Of a stretch of DNA of 64,000 nt, positions 46,066 through 58,791 are shown piece after piece. The translations under genes were made by a program, and so were the position numbers. A model generated the notes under the pieces. That model was not told the DNA's origin and made no database searches. It saw only the letters and a list, made by a program, of their open reading frames with translations. Positions within the stretch are counted from its first letter, which is position 1; every line of letters begins with the position of its first letter. Source of the stretch: Oncomelania hupensis (Eukaryota; Mollusca; Gastropoda; Littorinimorpha; Pomatiopsidae); assembly GCA_036898135.1 (NCBI GenBank), contig CM072514.1, positions 85,193,081 to 85,257,080 of the forward strand, given 5' to 3'.

Positions 46066-46819
46066 TGTAACAAAAATATTAGCTGATAATGAATTGATGC
46101 TGACAATCGCATCTATTATAATTATCGTGTACACAGATAGAAAAAGTATTATAATTATTTTATTCCATGTATTTTAGATGTTAAGATGATTGTGCTTCAA
46201 TGTTAGGTTACATTGTTTAATCAGTAGAAATTCTTCTGGGTTTATTGTTGCTGATTTATGATGTATTTATTTATTTATTATTATTTCCTTTTTCCACCTT
46301 ATCATTTATATTATTTCGTTTCTTTGTTTTATAGTCTAAAATCAAATAATTTGTGAACAGACTTTAAATAAATTGATTGAATCTCCTACTCCCCACCCCA
46401 CTCCCACGCTCCACTCCAATGCCTGTGCCATACACACGCTGGCGCTGACTTTGCTTCATTCATAAAATAATGGGAGGGCAATGGAGGGTGCGCCATGGGG
46501 AAGAATGATTAATCGGCTACAAGCTGAATGATCAAAGCACTCGCCCTCCCTTCCCATTGAGGCAAAGATCAAAGGTCCTATCCTCCCTCCCTCCCTCCCT
46601 CGCCCGCCTCTCCTCTCTCTCTTTCTTTCTCTCTTTCTCCATTAATCTCAGTTCTACCTGTCTTTGCCTCCCCCTTTTTTGTATTTTTTCTCTCCCTCCA
46701 ACCCCCCTCACCCTCCCCTCCCCCACACCTCTATCTGTCTGTCTTTTTCCTCTCTACTTTTCCCTTTTTCGCTTATCACCACCCCCTCTATCTTCCCTTC
46801 CTACCTTGTTATCTCCATA

Positions 46820-46825
<6 letters not shown>
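46066..46825. other. No gene; pyrimidine-rich from 46580
   Basis: AT-rich to 46380, then C/T-rich. Long frames over it are serine/leucine/proline artefacts. Confidence 0.5.
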
Positions 46826-46902
<77 letters not shown>

Positions 46903-47037
46903 CGTCCTCTCTCTCTTCTTCTCCCTCCATCTCCCTCTCTCTCTTTCCCTCTCTCTATCCCCCCTCTCTCCTCCTCTCTCTCCCCTTCATCTCTCTTTCT
47001 TTCTCTTTCTCTCTCTCTCCCTCCCCCCCCCCCCCTT
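46826..47037. repeat. (CT)n and CT-rich tract
   Basis: Pure CT to ~46895, then interrupted CT and a C run. Confidence 0.95.
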
Positions 47038-47196
47038 TAGGACGTTGTATGGAATAAAGCCATTTGTTCATATCAAGGGGATGGGGGATACAATTTCGAT
47101 ATCAAGATTAAATAGATCAATCAAAACAATAAGACCATATATATTTTGAATGCCAATTATGAATGTAGTTGTTTATACAGTCTATAATATATATAT

Positions 47197-47227
<31 letters not shown>

Positions 47228-47231
<4 letters not shown>

Positions 47232-47522
47232 GGATGAGAGTATAAACCGAGGTCTAGTCTGTGTGTCGCATACATTCCATCATAACGGACTTTAAAGATC
47301 CTGACGCTCATGTCCTAGACGGGTGAGTGCGGGTAACAAGAACACACCCAGCATGCACTTGGTCTTTCTCCCCCATCCCCATAGTGCTCAGTTGTCCGGG
47401 CGTCAGACCATGCGCCCAAAGGCTGCGGGTGGGCGTCTCGGGCGGTTTGAGTTAGATCCTGTATCGGCCAGCGCCTAGAGTCTGGTCAAGTACGGCGAGG
47501 TAAGTGCGCTATAAAAATCATC

Positions 47523-47576
<54 letters not shown>

Positions 47577-47600
47577 TATTATTATAATAATAATAATAAT
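47228..47600 (+). mobile_element. SINE-1, 5'-truncated, with (AAT)n tail
   Basis: Begins ggatgagagtataaaccgag inside the SINE body, passes cacccagcatgcacttggtc, gtccgggcgtcagaccatgc and gtgcgctataaaaatc, and ends in AAT units. A CT/GA tract precedes it. Confidence 0.85.
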
Positions 47601-47606
47601 AATTAC

Positions 47607-47703
<97 letters not shown>

Positions 47704-47705
47704 CA
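47601..47705. repeat. (ATAG)n microsatellite
   Basis: More than 20 GATA/ATAG units. Confidence 0.97.
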
Positions 47706-47774
47706 GACAGATATTCACACTACTATGCAGATCCAAACTCAATATTTATTACTTCATTAATCAATTATTTGCAT

Positions 47775-48485
<711 letters not shown>

Positions 48486-49199
48486 ATATTAGACACACAA
48501 ACAAGTATCAATATGTAAGTAAATGTAAGCAAAGGTTCGAATAGGTCTGCAAACAGCCATCTCTAAAGTAGAGGTTACATTTGGCTTACGTTTTAAGGCT
48601 TATGTGTTGGGTTATGAGATTTTTCACTGACTGGAATTGTGACGGGTGCCCACACCTTGTGGGTTTAGTGGCAACATTTGACCTACGTTTTACGGCTTCT
48701 GTCTTGGGTCGGAGGTAGCGGCGCCATGTTTATCATGGCCCGGTTTACATTTAAAAACGTGTGTAGTTGTGTAATTCACTACAACAAGGCACTTAATTTT
48801 TCATGACGATGTAATGTACTTTGTAACGATTTGACTATAGTATGAAACAACTCTACTAAGATCGACAAGCAACAAGTGAATTCAACTGCCTTTAGCTCGC
48901 CAAGTCGTGTGTAGCAGACAACCTGTGTTGTGTGTGATCATGCGTGTGAGAGGATTTTAGATGGACTTCTAAACTCCTGACGTCACACACTCGCTTCTGA
49001 TTGGTCCTCGTAAGCCCGGCTTATGTATTTTTGCAGAAGAAATCGAACATGCTCTATTCTTGTGAACTTTTACGTTAGCTAGTGCGCAAGGAAATACATC
49101 AGGAATTCATAAGCGTAACACAAGCGTGGCCGGGCTTTAGCGTCAATTAGAAATGTTTAGTTCCCGAGCTGTAAACTCTGGAGGTATTATTTGTGTATC
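48486..49199. other. No gene; possible small inverted-repeat element at 49012-49140
   Basis: taagcccggcttatg and its partner gccgggctttag face each other about 125 bp apart. The remainder is unassigned. Confidence 0.35.
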
Positions 49200-49203
49200 A
49201 GCG

Positions 49204-49236
<33 letters not shown>

Positions 49237-49260
49237 GTTGTTGTTGTTGTTGTTGTTGTG
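49200..49260. repeat. (TTG)n microsatellite
   Basis: TTG units with one interruption. Confidence 0.95.
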
Positions 49261-49804
49261 GTACTGCTTTTATGCACTTCTGACCGCGACATAGGGCGCG
49301 CTTTAACTTCAACCAAAACATGAATTTTATTTTATTTTTTTATTTTATTATTTTATTATTTTTTATTTATTTTTATTTTTTTGGGTGGGTGGGGGGTTCT
49401 GGTTATCGATTAATACGCAGTAAGTTAGAGGAGAAATGACCTTGGCCCTTTGTCAAACATCAACACAGTGCATAACATACTTTTTCGTTTGTGCTTTCCA
49501 ATGACACAGCTTTACGAGATCAATATTTTTGCAGTACTTTTGGACCATTCAGTCGTTACTGACTGTGCTTTTCCATGACACAGATTACGATATAATTATT
49601 TTGCAGAAGTTTTCCAACGCGAAAGTTGTGTCGGTCCGGTTGGTTCGTTGGTTAACAGGCGCATTAAAAAAAGAAGAATAGAGCTGGGACTGAATTAGTG
49701 GATCGCCGAGAGTGGAGGAGAGTGGGTCCCCGATAGCTTCATTCTACTTGCGTAATGGCGCCTGTGCTGGGAGTGAGGTCCATAATTAGGCAGGTTATGG
49801 GTGT
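49261..49804. other. No recognisable feature
   Basis: T-rich stretch at 49327-49382; otherwise nothing identifiable. Confidence 0.5.
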
Positions 49805-49805
49805 T

Positions 49806-49882
<77 letters not shown>

Positions 49883-50122
49883 CGAAAGGGGGAATAGATC
49901 AATAGATGTTGTGGGGAGGGAATAAGAGAGAGACAGACAGACAGATAGAAAAAAGAAGAAGAAGAAGAAGAAGAAGAAGAAGAAGAAGAAGAAGAAGAAG
50001 AAGAAGAAGAAGAAGACAGGCAGAAAAATGAAGGAAAATGAAGGAGAGAGAGAGAGAGGGAGAGACAGACAGACAGAGAGACAGAGTGGAGGGGGGAGAA
50101 GAAGAAGAAGAAGAAGAAGAAG
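49805..50122. repeat. (CT)n, (GAA)n and GA-rich simple repeats
   Basis: CT to 49880, GAA units 49951-50015 and 50097-50121, and GACA/GA in between. Confidence 0.95.
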
Positions 50123-50584
50123 GTGTATATTATAGCTAGCCTATTTTTCTTACACTCGTCATTTCCCTTCGGTAACAGCTTGCAGTGAACGTTAGACCGT
50201 TATATGGAATGCAGCCTATTGAGCGGATGACGTAACATCCTGTCGATGACGCATAACCAATGCATTTTCTGCGTGTGATGATTAAACGCACGCTAGTCGT
50301 TTTGACAAAATGGCCTCCTTTTGTTGTATTCTGCACCACGATGCATGGACTGGGACAATAAGAAATCTGAAGACTAAACTTGGGATATAGGTCTTCCTTT
50401 ACCACGCGTTTTAAACTGGGATTGACGGTTACCGTCTCGTACAATGTTATTAGGCCCTTCCCCATGCATCATACCTTAGTGGACTTTTGCCTCGGTTTTT
50501 GATTTGATGACTAACATGCTTGAATTTTGCAATCCAAGGATACCTGACTGTGAAACATCACGCTGAAGGTGCATCTTATGACGT

Positions 50585-50617
<33 letters not shown>

Positions 50618-50639
50618 TATGGAGACGTACTCCTTTGGA
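50123..50639. other. Unassigned; (TTG)n at 50586-50616
   Basis: A 109-codon minus frame (50136-50465) has mixed composition but no motif I can name. I do not call it a gene. Confidence 0.4.
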
Positions 50640-50745
50640 TGAGAGTTTAAACCAAAACCTGTGCACGCACGCATTACAGACTCATGGACTAAATATAGAG
50701 ATCCCAACACTCATGTCCTGTACGGGTGAGTGTCAACTGTACAAA
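50640..50745 (+). mobile_element. SINE-1 fragment, divergent
   Basis: ggatgagagtttaaaccaaa and cactcatgtcctgtacgggt followed by gagtg match the SINE-1 body. Both ends are missing. Confidence 0.55.
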
Positions 50746-50765
50746 TCATAAATCCATGCAATGTA

Positions 50766-50911
50766 TTAGAAAGAGGGTGGGGAAGGTAAAGCAGCGAGGG
50801 AGAGAGATGGGCATCACCCTCACTACGCTGGACCAAGATAAGTGTGATCTCCAACATCACGCTCCCCTACGGCCACAAGGCTGTGGGACTACCTTTACCT
50901 TTACCTAAATA
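50766..50911 (+). mobile_element. SINE-3, 5'-truncated copy
   Basis: Starts gggtggggaaggtaaagcag and continues with no large gap to actacctttacctttacc, matching 13305-13433. Confidence 0.85.
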
Positions 50912-51821
50912 GTATGATTCTAACAGAGTGTATTAATCCACATTAGTGAAGCGAAAGTTCTCCAATAAGCATGTAAGCAACTTATAAAGACGATCGGTTT
51001 CTCGACGACGTCCACTTATACGGAAGGCAATGTAGGTTCTGTTTAACTTGTGTTATTTGTTTCGGGAAAGAAAACAGGTGTTACTAAACTTGAGTAAACT
51101 TGAGTAACAGTATAAAATTAGGAAAGGGCGTAGATCAATAATATTAACAATATTAACAAAATGTTATTGTTGTGAATGTTAAAGCTGGAATGTTAGTAAT
51201 GTTAGTATACTGTTTGTTTTTTTACAACCGTATTATGATTGTTATGCTTATGTTGTTTTGTATCCTCCACACCCCAAAAGGGGCGAGTCATGGGATTAAA
51301 TCTTGAATCCTGAATCTTGAGTTTAGCTCAAAAAAGGAACGACACCTTGTTAAGGTCATTAGATGTCATTCATTACCAACGCCTTGGAGCTTGTCGGTCA
51401 CTCACCGCGACGTTACTCTGTTGGGCGCCTGTGCTTCTGTTCTAATAAGGGTAATAAGTCTTTTTATCGCAACAGCAGCAGCCTATCTTTTGAATACCCG
51501 GACGCGAATTTGGAATCACATTTCACAAATATCAGACACGCACTCACACACACATACACGCACGCACGCACACACACAAACACACATATAACTGAATAAG
51601 TAAGCAAATTATCAACTTCTAGCGTCAAACATGCTACGTTGCGGTACGGTATTTTACGTTATGTTATTTGTTCGCATTTAATCTAATGTTGAGAGACACT
51701 TTAATGTGAAATCAGATAGGTAGGCCTAACAGGCTACATTAATGAACCAAAGAGGATTTTCTGTTCTGACTATATATACTGATGACAATGCACAGAAAAT
51801 ATCTGGAACGCAATATGAAAG
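50912..51821. other. Unassigned, with a LINE-like 3' end at about 51230-51322
   Basis: ccccaaaaggggcgagtcat followed by gggattaaatcttgaatcct and repeats of gaatcttga looks like a LINE 3' terminus with a short-repeat tail. A CA run lies at 51540-51590. Nothing coding. Confidence 0.4.
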
Positions 51822-52190
51822 AAGAAGATTTCTGGGCATTTCTTATACCCAGCACATCACCAACGACGAAGTCCGACAGACCATCACACAAGCCATTGGA
51901 CAACACGATGACCTGCTCACAGTGGTGAAAAAACGGAAACTCCGATGGTATGGCCACGTCACCAGATCATCAGGTCTTGCAAAGACCATCCTGCAAGGCA
52001 CAGTGCAAGGAGGTAGAAGAAGAGGAAGACCGAAAAAGAGGTGGGAGGACAACATTGGAGAATGGACTGGTTTGACACTGAGCGAAACAATCAGGTTTGC
52101 TGAGGACATGGAAAGATGGAATAAGCTGGTTAAACGATGATCTGTGGTGCCCCTACGACCTCCGAGTTACGGGATAGGATAGGATAGGAA
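51822..52190 (+). pseudogene. RTE-like LINE C-terminus and tail
   Basis: Plus strand: FLGISYTQHITNDEVRQTI, LLTVVKKRKLRWYGHVTRSS and RGRPKKRWEDNIGEWTGL, stop at 52138, then ttacgggataggataggata tail. Strongly 5'-truncated. Confidence 0.85.
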
Positions 52191-52383
52191 TATGAAACCA
52201 AGGGGCTTTATTTATCAATAATCAGGCTAAGTGGTTAGTTAGTCATTGTTTAGAGGGTCCAGGCAATCTATGCTTTAAAAAGGACTAACATGTAATGCTC
52301 AGTACCGTAAACAGCCCCGAATTTAGTTTACCTCCTCCGATCGGGACTACCGGTCTGACTGGCCGACCAAAGCCGAAAACAAT

Positions 52384-52490
52384 ATGGCTGCACTACGTCG
52401 AAATCGTGTTTTTCGCGACAGAACAGCATCCACTGGAAAGTTTTAGTGATTACCAAGTTAAGAGAAGGCATCGTCTGCCAGAACCACACA
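52384..52490 (+). pseudogene. HARBI1-like transposase N-terminal scrap
   Basis: ATG 52384 reads MAALRRNRVFRDRT; a shifted frame continues HPLESFSDYQVKRRHRLP. This matches the usual start of Harbinger transposases (VFRDRx-HPLE...RRxRF). No terminal repeats were established. Confidence 0.5.
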
Positions 52491-53457
<967 letters not shown>

Positions 53458-53547
<90 letters not shown>

Positions 53548-53548
53548 C
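53458..53548. repeat. (AT)n microsatellite, left border of retrozyme array
   Basis: AT units followed by gtatatac and then the first 446-bp unit. Confidence 0.95.
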
Positions 53549-53664
53549 AAGAAAAATACTTATCCTGCTCTCAAAGGTGGACAAAAGTGAGACATAGTGA
53601 CTTTCAATTCCATGTGCTTCTTGTTGAGCTAAAAGAGCTCAATAAGCAGTAGAATTGCATTCAT

Positions 53665-53729
53665 AAAGCCTGGTTCTCCTGACGCGTTTCGATCTTTACC
53701 AAAGATCTCATCAGAGGAGGTTTGGCCCT
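53665..53729 (-). ncRNA. Hammerhead ribozyme A (type I)
   Basis: Same core as ribozyme C, read on the minus strand: CTGATGA, 7-bp helix II, GAAA, GTC. Confidence 0.9.
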
Positions 53730-54110
53730 GAATGCATAGACTACACTAAGTGCAGTCCAAATGTACTGCATGGGTAGTCACAAAGACACCCGTTATGAAG
53801 TTCACATTAGGAAGAAGCCAGTCTCACTATGAAAATACCCCAGTTACCAGGGCCGACCAAGAGAATTACTTTGAAAATGATTTTCAAATAATTGTAAAAT
53901 TTAATATAAATTCTCTCCAAATGGCTAGCACCGTACAGCAACCATTAAGGAACAAGGAATAAAAACAAGCCAAGGGAGGCAAGTTAATTTAAACAAGAAA
54001 AATAATTATCCTGCTCTCAAAGGTGGACAAAAGTGAGACATAGTGACTTTCAATTCCATGTGCTTCTTAATGAGCTAAAAGAGCTCAATAAGCAGTAGAA
54101 TTGCATTCAT

Positions 54111-54175
54111 AAAGCCTGGTTCTCCTGACGCGTTTCGATCTTTACCAAAGATCTCATCAGAGGAGGTTTGGCCCT
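54111..54175 (-). ncRNA. Hammerhead ribozyme B (type I)
   Basis: Minus strand, exactly 446 bp from ribozyme A, same core. Confidence 0.9.
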
Positions 54176-54353
54176 GAATGCATAGACTACACTAAGTGCA
54201 GTCCAAATGTACTGCATGGGTAGTCACAAAGACACCCGTTAAGAAGTTTACATTAGGAAGAAGCCAGTCTCACTATGAAAATACCCCAGTTACCAGGGCC
54301 GACCAAGAGAATTACTTTGAAAATGGACTGCACTTAGTGTAGTCTATGCATTC

Positions 54354-54418
54354 AGGGCCAAACCTCCTCTGATGAGATCTTTGGTAAAGATCGAAACGCG
54401 TCAGGAGAACCAGGCTTT
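54354..54418 (+). ncRNA. Hammerhead ribozyme C (type I)
   Basis: Order 5' to 3': agggcc, aaac, ctcct (helix I strand), CTGATGA (core), gatcttt-ggt-aaagatc (helix II, 7 perfect pairs), GAAA (core), a minimal helix III (A-U and C-G pairs, loop GC), GTC, then aggag (pairs with ctcct), an internal loop and ggcttt (pairs with agggcc). Every universally conserved hammerhead core base is present. Predicted self-cleavage is after C 54402. A 2-bp helix III is typical of minimal metazoan type I hammerheads, which may act as dimers in tandem transcripts. Confidence 0.92.
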
Positions 54419-54799
54419 ATGAATGCAATTCTACTGCTTATTGAGCTCTTTTAGCTCATTAAGAAGCACATGGAATTGAAAGTCACTATGTCTCACTTTT
54501 GTCCACCTTTGAGAGCAGGATAATTATTTTTCTTGTTTAAATTAACTTGCCTCCCTTGGCTTGTTTTTATTCCTTGTTCCTTAATGGTTGCTGTACGGTG
54601 CTAGCCATTTGGAGAGAATTTATATTAAATTTTACAATTATTTGAAAATCATTTTCAAAGTAATTCTCTCGGTCGGCCCTGGTAACTGGGGTATTTTCAT
54701 AGTGAGACTGGCTTCTTCCTAATGTGAACTTCTTAACGGGTGTCTTTGTGACTACCCATGCAGTACATTTGGACTGCACTTAGTGTAGTCTATGCATTC

Positions 54800-54864
54800 A
54801 GGGCCAAACCTCCTCTGATGAGATCTTTGGTAAAGATCGAAACGCGTCAGGAGAACCAGGCTTT
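54800..54864 (+). ncRNA. Hammerhead ribozyme D (type I)
   Basis: Same core as ribozyme C, 446 bp on. Predicted cleavage after C 54848. Confidence 0.92.
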
Positions 54865-55245
54865 ATGAATGCAATTCTACTGCTTATTGAGCTCTTTTAG
54901 CTCATCAAGAAGCACATGGAATTGAAAGTCACTATGTCTCACTTTTGTCCACCTTTGAGAGCAGGATAATTATTTTTCTTGTTTAAATTAACTTGCCTCC
55001 CTTGGCTTGTTTTTATTCCTTGTTCCTTAATGGTTGCTGTACGGTGCTAGCCATTTGGAGAGAATTTATATTAAATTTTACAATTATTTGAAAATCATTT
55101 TCAAAGTAATTCTCTCGGTCGGCCCTGGTAACTGGGGTATTTTCATAGTGAGACTGGCTTCTTCCTAATGTGAACTTCTTAACGGGTGTCTTTGTGACTA
55201 CCCATGCAGTACATTTGGACTGCACTTAGTGTAGTCTATGCATTC

Positions 55246-55310
55246 AGGGCCAAACCTCCTCTGATGAGATCTTTGGTAAAGATCGAAACGCGTCAGGAGA
55301 ACCAGGCTTT
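55246..55310 (+). ncRNA. Hammerhead ribozyme E (type I)
   Basis: Same core. Predicted cleavage after C 55294; D to E spans one 446-nt monomer. Confidence 0.92.
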
Positions 55311-55691
55311 ATGAATGCAATTCTACTGCTTATTGAGCTCTTTTAGCTCATCAAGAAGCACATGGAATTGAAAGTCACTATGTCTCACTTTTGTCCACCT
55401 TTGAGAGCAGGATAATTATTTTTCTTGTTTAAATTAACTTGCCTCCCTTGGCTTGTTTTTATTCCTTGTTCCTTAATGGTTGCTGTACGGTGCTAGCCAT
55501 TTGGAGAGAATTTATATTAAATTTTACAATTATTTGAAAATCATTTTCAAAGTAATTCTCTCGGTCGGCCCTGGTAACTGGGGTATTTTCATAGTGAGAC
55601 TGGCTTCTTCCTAATGTGAACTTCTTAACGGGTGTCTTTGTGACTACCCATGCAGTACATTTGGACTGCACTTAGTGTAGTCTATGCATTC

Positions 55692-55756
55692 AGGGCCAAA
55701 CCTCCTCTGATGAGATCTTTGGTAAAGATCGAAACGCGTCAGGAGAACCAGGCTTT
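55692..55756 (+). ncRNA. Hammerhead ribozyme F (type I)
   Basis: Same core. Predicted cleavage after C 55740. Confidence 0.92.
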
Positions 55757-56137
55757 ATGAATGCAATTCTACTGCTTATTGAGCTCTTTTAGCTCATCAA
55801 GAAGCACATGGAATTGAAAGTCACTATGTCTCACTTTTGTCCACCTTTGAGAGCAGGATAATTATTTTTCTTGTTTAAATTAACTTGCCTCCCTTGGCTT
55901 GTTTTTATTCCTTGTTCCTTAATGGTTGCTGTACGGTGCTAGCCATTTGGAGAGAATTTATATTAAATTTTACAATTATTTGAAAATCATTTTCAAAGTA
56001 ATTCTCTCGGTCGGCCCTGGTAACTGGGGTATTTTCATAGTGAGACTGGCTTCTTCCTAATGTGAACTTCTTAACCGGTGTCTTTGTGACTACCCATGCA
56101 GTACATTTGGACTGCACTTAGTGTAGTCTATGCATTC

Positions 56138-57140
56138 GTAGAAGTTGCGGGAACACCCATCTTTTCACTAACTAGTAGGGTTGGATCCGTTGCGATCTGT
56201 TTTTTCGCGACATGCAGAGCCTGAGCTTTTGGCATGTATTTTGACGCTCTTATGCGATTCGCCAACTGGCGCTCTTGAAGAGCGGGACAATTTACATTAG
56301 CAGCAGAATGGCTGCCTTTACAGTTAGTACAAAAGCGTTTGCCAGCCCTACATTGGGCGCCGGCATGGCCGGCAGCACCACACGAGGAGCAAGTTTGACC
56401 AGACTTGCAGTATTTTTTGATGTGGCCAAACTTTTGGCACCTATAGCATCGGATCACTGTGGCTACGTACGGTGTAACCGCATACTCGCGGTGGTTTATC
56501 AAAAGAGCCGGCGGTAGCGCATCCGCCTCAATAGTAACTCTCACCGAAGCGGACGGCTGGCCATCGGCCCGGGCAAGCCGCCGTAAACTCCGCACGGTAC
56601 ACTTGCGAACAGTGCCATCAGAACCGATGGCACCCTCACATTTCTCCCGTATCTCGTCCTCCGGAACCGAGGCCGGGATACCTGTTACCACACCTTCCAC
56701 GGTAGGAGTGGGAATGTTGCATGAGACAGAAACCTGGCCTATCTGCGATAGCTCCATCAGTTTAATTTATTGTATTCTGGATTTGCACCCAACCATAAAT
56801 CCTTCTCTTAGTGGTCTAATTCTGTCCACTGTACCCACCGAGACCTTCAAAAGATCTGCCAATTTCCATGTAAGGGATTTGAGAGACAAAGAAGTTTTGT
56901 CTCCCACTTGTGTAATGATCACCGGATGAGCACACAGTCCATAATTAGGAACTGTGGGCGGCGATCGTAGGTCACTGTTTTTATTTCTGCGCCTACCAGT
57001 AGCCGTATTCCATGTTTTTTCTTCCTCCACCATCGGATCGGCCAACCCCGTAGGCGGGCGACCCGCTGTGGTCTCAATGTTTAGTGAAACTCCGCCACCC
57101 GCCGGGCCCTCAGCAACAGGGCTCGAACCCGGGGAGCAGC
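56138..57140 (-). pseudogene. LINE ORF1, zinc-knuckle part (inverted segment)
   Basis: Minus-strand continuation of the frame at 58527-58791 after the P-like insertion. It reads PTGLADPMVEEEKTWN, RPLREGFMVGCKSRIQ, an in-frame stop (56767-56769), then MELSQIGQVSVSCNIPTPT and RKCTVRSLRRLARADGQPS. Three zinc knuckles follow: CYRCQKFGHIKKYC, CSSCGAAGHAGAQC and CTNCKGSHSAANVNC. This RNA-binding layout is typical of jockey/I-type ORF1 proteins, which package the LINE RNA. It ends at the inversion breakpoint (GVPATST). Apart from the single stop it is well preserved. Confidence 0.85.
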
Positions 57141-57236
57141 GTTCCATCAAAGAGCTTATGATAGAAAGAGGGCGAACTTGGTACAGAACCGCGAGACGAA
57201 ATGTACGAGTTATGCGCCCTTGTCGACATGCTGTAA

Positions 57237-57376
57237 ATGGCTCGTGGCAGAAAGTCAAAAGGCGACCGAGTGAAACAGGGCGGTGACTTTTGCACAGCTA
57301 TCAATTGCCATAATGCCAGATACAAGAAAAGTTGTGTTGGCAAGTCCTTTTTCAAATTTCTAAGAGACAAAGAAAG
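57237..57376 (+). CDS. THAP-domain first exon, intact
   Basis: ATG 57237 opens a 46-codon exon: MARGRKSKGDRVKQGG, FCTAINCHNARYKKSC and VGKSFFKFLRDKE. This is the N-terminal half of a THAP zinc finger (Cys-x4-Cys, then the FFKF motif) preceded by a short basic leader. The exon ends at aaag/gtaaat, a good splice donor, in phase 2. The rest of the domain (the Cys-x2-His pair and downstream helix) is not seen inside the element, so it would have to be spliced from downstream or is lost. Copy A carries a one-base deletion here. Confidence 0.7.
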
Positions 57377-58055
57377 GTAAATTGCAATTGAAAAACTTCA
57401 TTTTTTGTGTTTATGTAGGCCTAAACTAAGACCGCTGCAGTGTTGTTAGTGTTAAAACAATCGGAGAGCGGCTTGAATGATTCATGTTATACCTATGTGC
57501 TAAATCCAAAACAGTTTGCTTGCTGACAGTTTACGTTCAACAGGTCGCTCACTGTTTACGTTATTGCTAGGTTGTTTGACTATATTTGTGCTTATATTTC
57601 AAAAGTAGATGTCAGATTGGCAGTTTGGCTTCGTCAAACTGCTTATGTTAACAAGTTAAATTAGACTAAATCTGTTTTCTCCTCGTGATCAAATACTGTG
57701 CAAAATAACCCCTTACCTAGGCACAAAATGGTCCTTGATCTGTTGTAATCACTTTTCGTTTGAGAGTAAACGGGGAAAAAAATGTAATGTAGAAACTCAG
57801 TCCTTGTTATGATCTGTGAATTTCTGCGCATTAGATCTATATTGCGTGGAATGTTGTAGTCTAGCCAGTAGGTTCTGATTGTTCTGTCTGATTAATTAAT
57901 TATTTTCCATGAAGTGAATGATGCTATTAAGCCAGTGATGTGGGAGGTGAGAGGGTTAAGGGGTAGTGGGACACCTGATATAAATTAAATTCACACTATT
58001 AGTGAAACATTTTGTTATTGTGCTTTATTGTGATTAATTGATTGAATGACAGAGC

Positions 58056-58100
58056 TCTCTCTCTCTCACTCTCTCTCACTCTCTCTCTCTCTCTCTCTCT
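58056..58100. repeat. CT-rich simple repeat inside the P-like element
   Basis: Interrupted CT run, also present in copy A at 19675-19702. Confidence 0.9.
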
Positions 58101-58526
58101 CACGATTACGGATTTACAGTTTAGGATAAATGAAACAGTCTGTCATGCATATTTTAATTTTAAAATATCTGTCGTTGATTAAAAAATAATAAATTCCAGG
58201 GCAGAAAACGAACGTATGACATACACACATAAGCAGCATAAAAGCACCTAATAAATGTCAATAAGTAAACATAAACAACAACAAAAAAAAAGCAGTAGCG
58301 GAATGTTAATAATAATGATGGTTAAAAGTTTGGTTTTTGCAAACGTTGCCATAAAAATGTTCTTTTGCAATGGCATAGGCTCAATAAGTTACCACGCACA
58401 GATCATTCATATAGCAGATGGTGAAATATAGCCAGCCCGAACAAAGGGAAATAATCCGTGAGAGCGTCTCGCATTTTTGTATAGGACATAATGGAAGTTC
58501 CCTGTCTTTCCGTAATAAGGTCTTTG

Positions 58527-58791
58527 GTTCCATGCTTTCAACAGAGCCCTCAGAGGAGGAAGAGGAGTCTGATAAGGTTTTTCTTTTTCGATTGGTCTGA
58601 GCCAGTTCTGTCTCGACACTCGCAACCAGGTTGCTAAGTGAGGCTGAGCTGATAAGGCATCCCTCTAGCTCTTTTGCATTAATAACTAACAAATTTTCAT
58701 CTGTTTTGCTTCTGACAACTGGGGAGTCCTTTCTATCCCTATTTGCCATATGATGGCGTTTAGGAGAGAAACAGGACTCGGTCCTATCCAT
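58527..58791 (-). pseudogene. LINE ORF1 N-terminus (inverted segment)
   Basis: ATG 58791 on the minus strand: MDRTESCFSPKRHHMANRDR, then LLVINAKELEGCLISSASLS, RKRKTLSDSSSSSEGSVES, then ME at the P-like insertion site. Basic then Ser-rich N-termini are common in LINE ORF1. The frame resumes on the far side of the transposon at 57140. Confidence 0.7.

Larger units (their letters stand above)
53549..54325 (-). repeat. 446-bp retrozyme array, first block (ribozyme on minus strand)
   Basis: One full and one 0.74 unit. The unit begins aagaaaaata and includes cctgacgcgtttcgatcttt. The ribozyme sense strand is minus here. The block ends at tttgaaaatg, next to the near-palindrome ttgaaaatgattttcaa of the unit, where the array switches orientation. 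Confidence 0.93.
54326..56137 (+). repeat. 446-bp retrozyme array, second block (ribozyme on plus strand)
   Basis: Just over four tandem units with an exact 446-bp period. Units differ by only a few bases, indicating recent amplification. The identical 70-codon minus frame in each unit reflects this identity and is not evidence of coding. The block stops at 56137 where a LINE is inserted, and continues at 60569. Confidence 0.95.
57148..58526 (+). mobile_element. P-like DNA transposon with THAP exon, copy B
   Basis: Inverted ends caaagagcttatgatagaaa (left) and caaagaccttattacggaaa (right, complementary strand). TSD gttccat at 57141-57147 and 58527-58533 (7 bp). Colinear with copy A (18755-20140) over its whole length. 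Inserted in ORF1 of the LINE-like element. Confidence 0.88.

Noticed and set aside
49012..49140. Small MITE with aagcccggc ends
   Set aside because: Only nine terminal bases match and the flanks (gta / tta) do not form a convincing duplication.
50136..50465. 109-codon minus-strand ORF as a gene
   Set aside because: No recognisable domain, no supporting context, no visible splice structure.
54567..56117. Four identical 70-codon minus-strand ORFs at 446-bp spacing
   Set aside because: Their identity follows from the repeat units being nearly identical. They run antisense to the ribozyme strand, and no domain is recognised.
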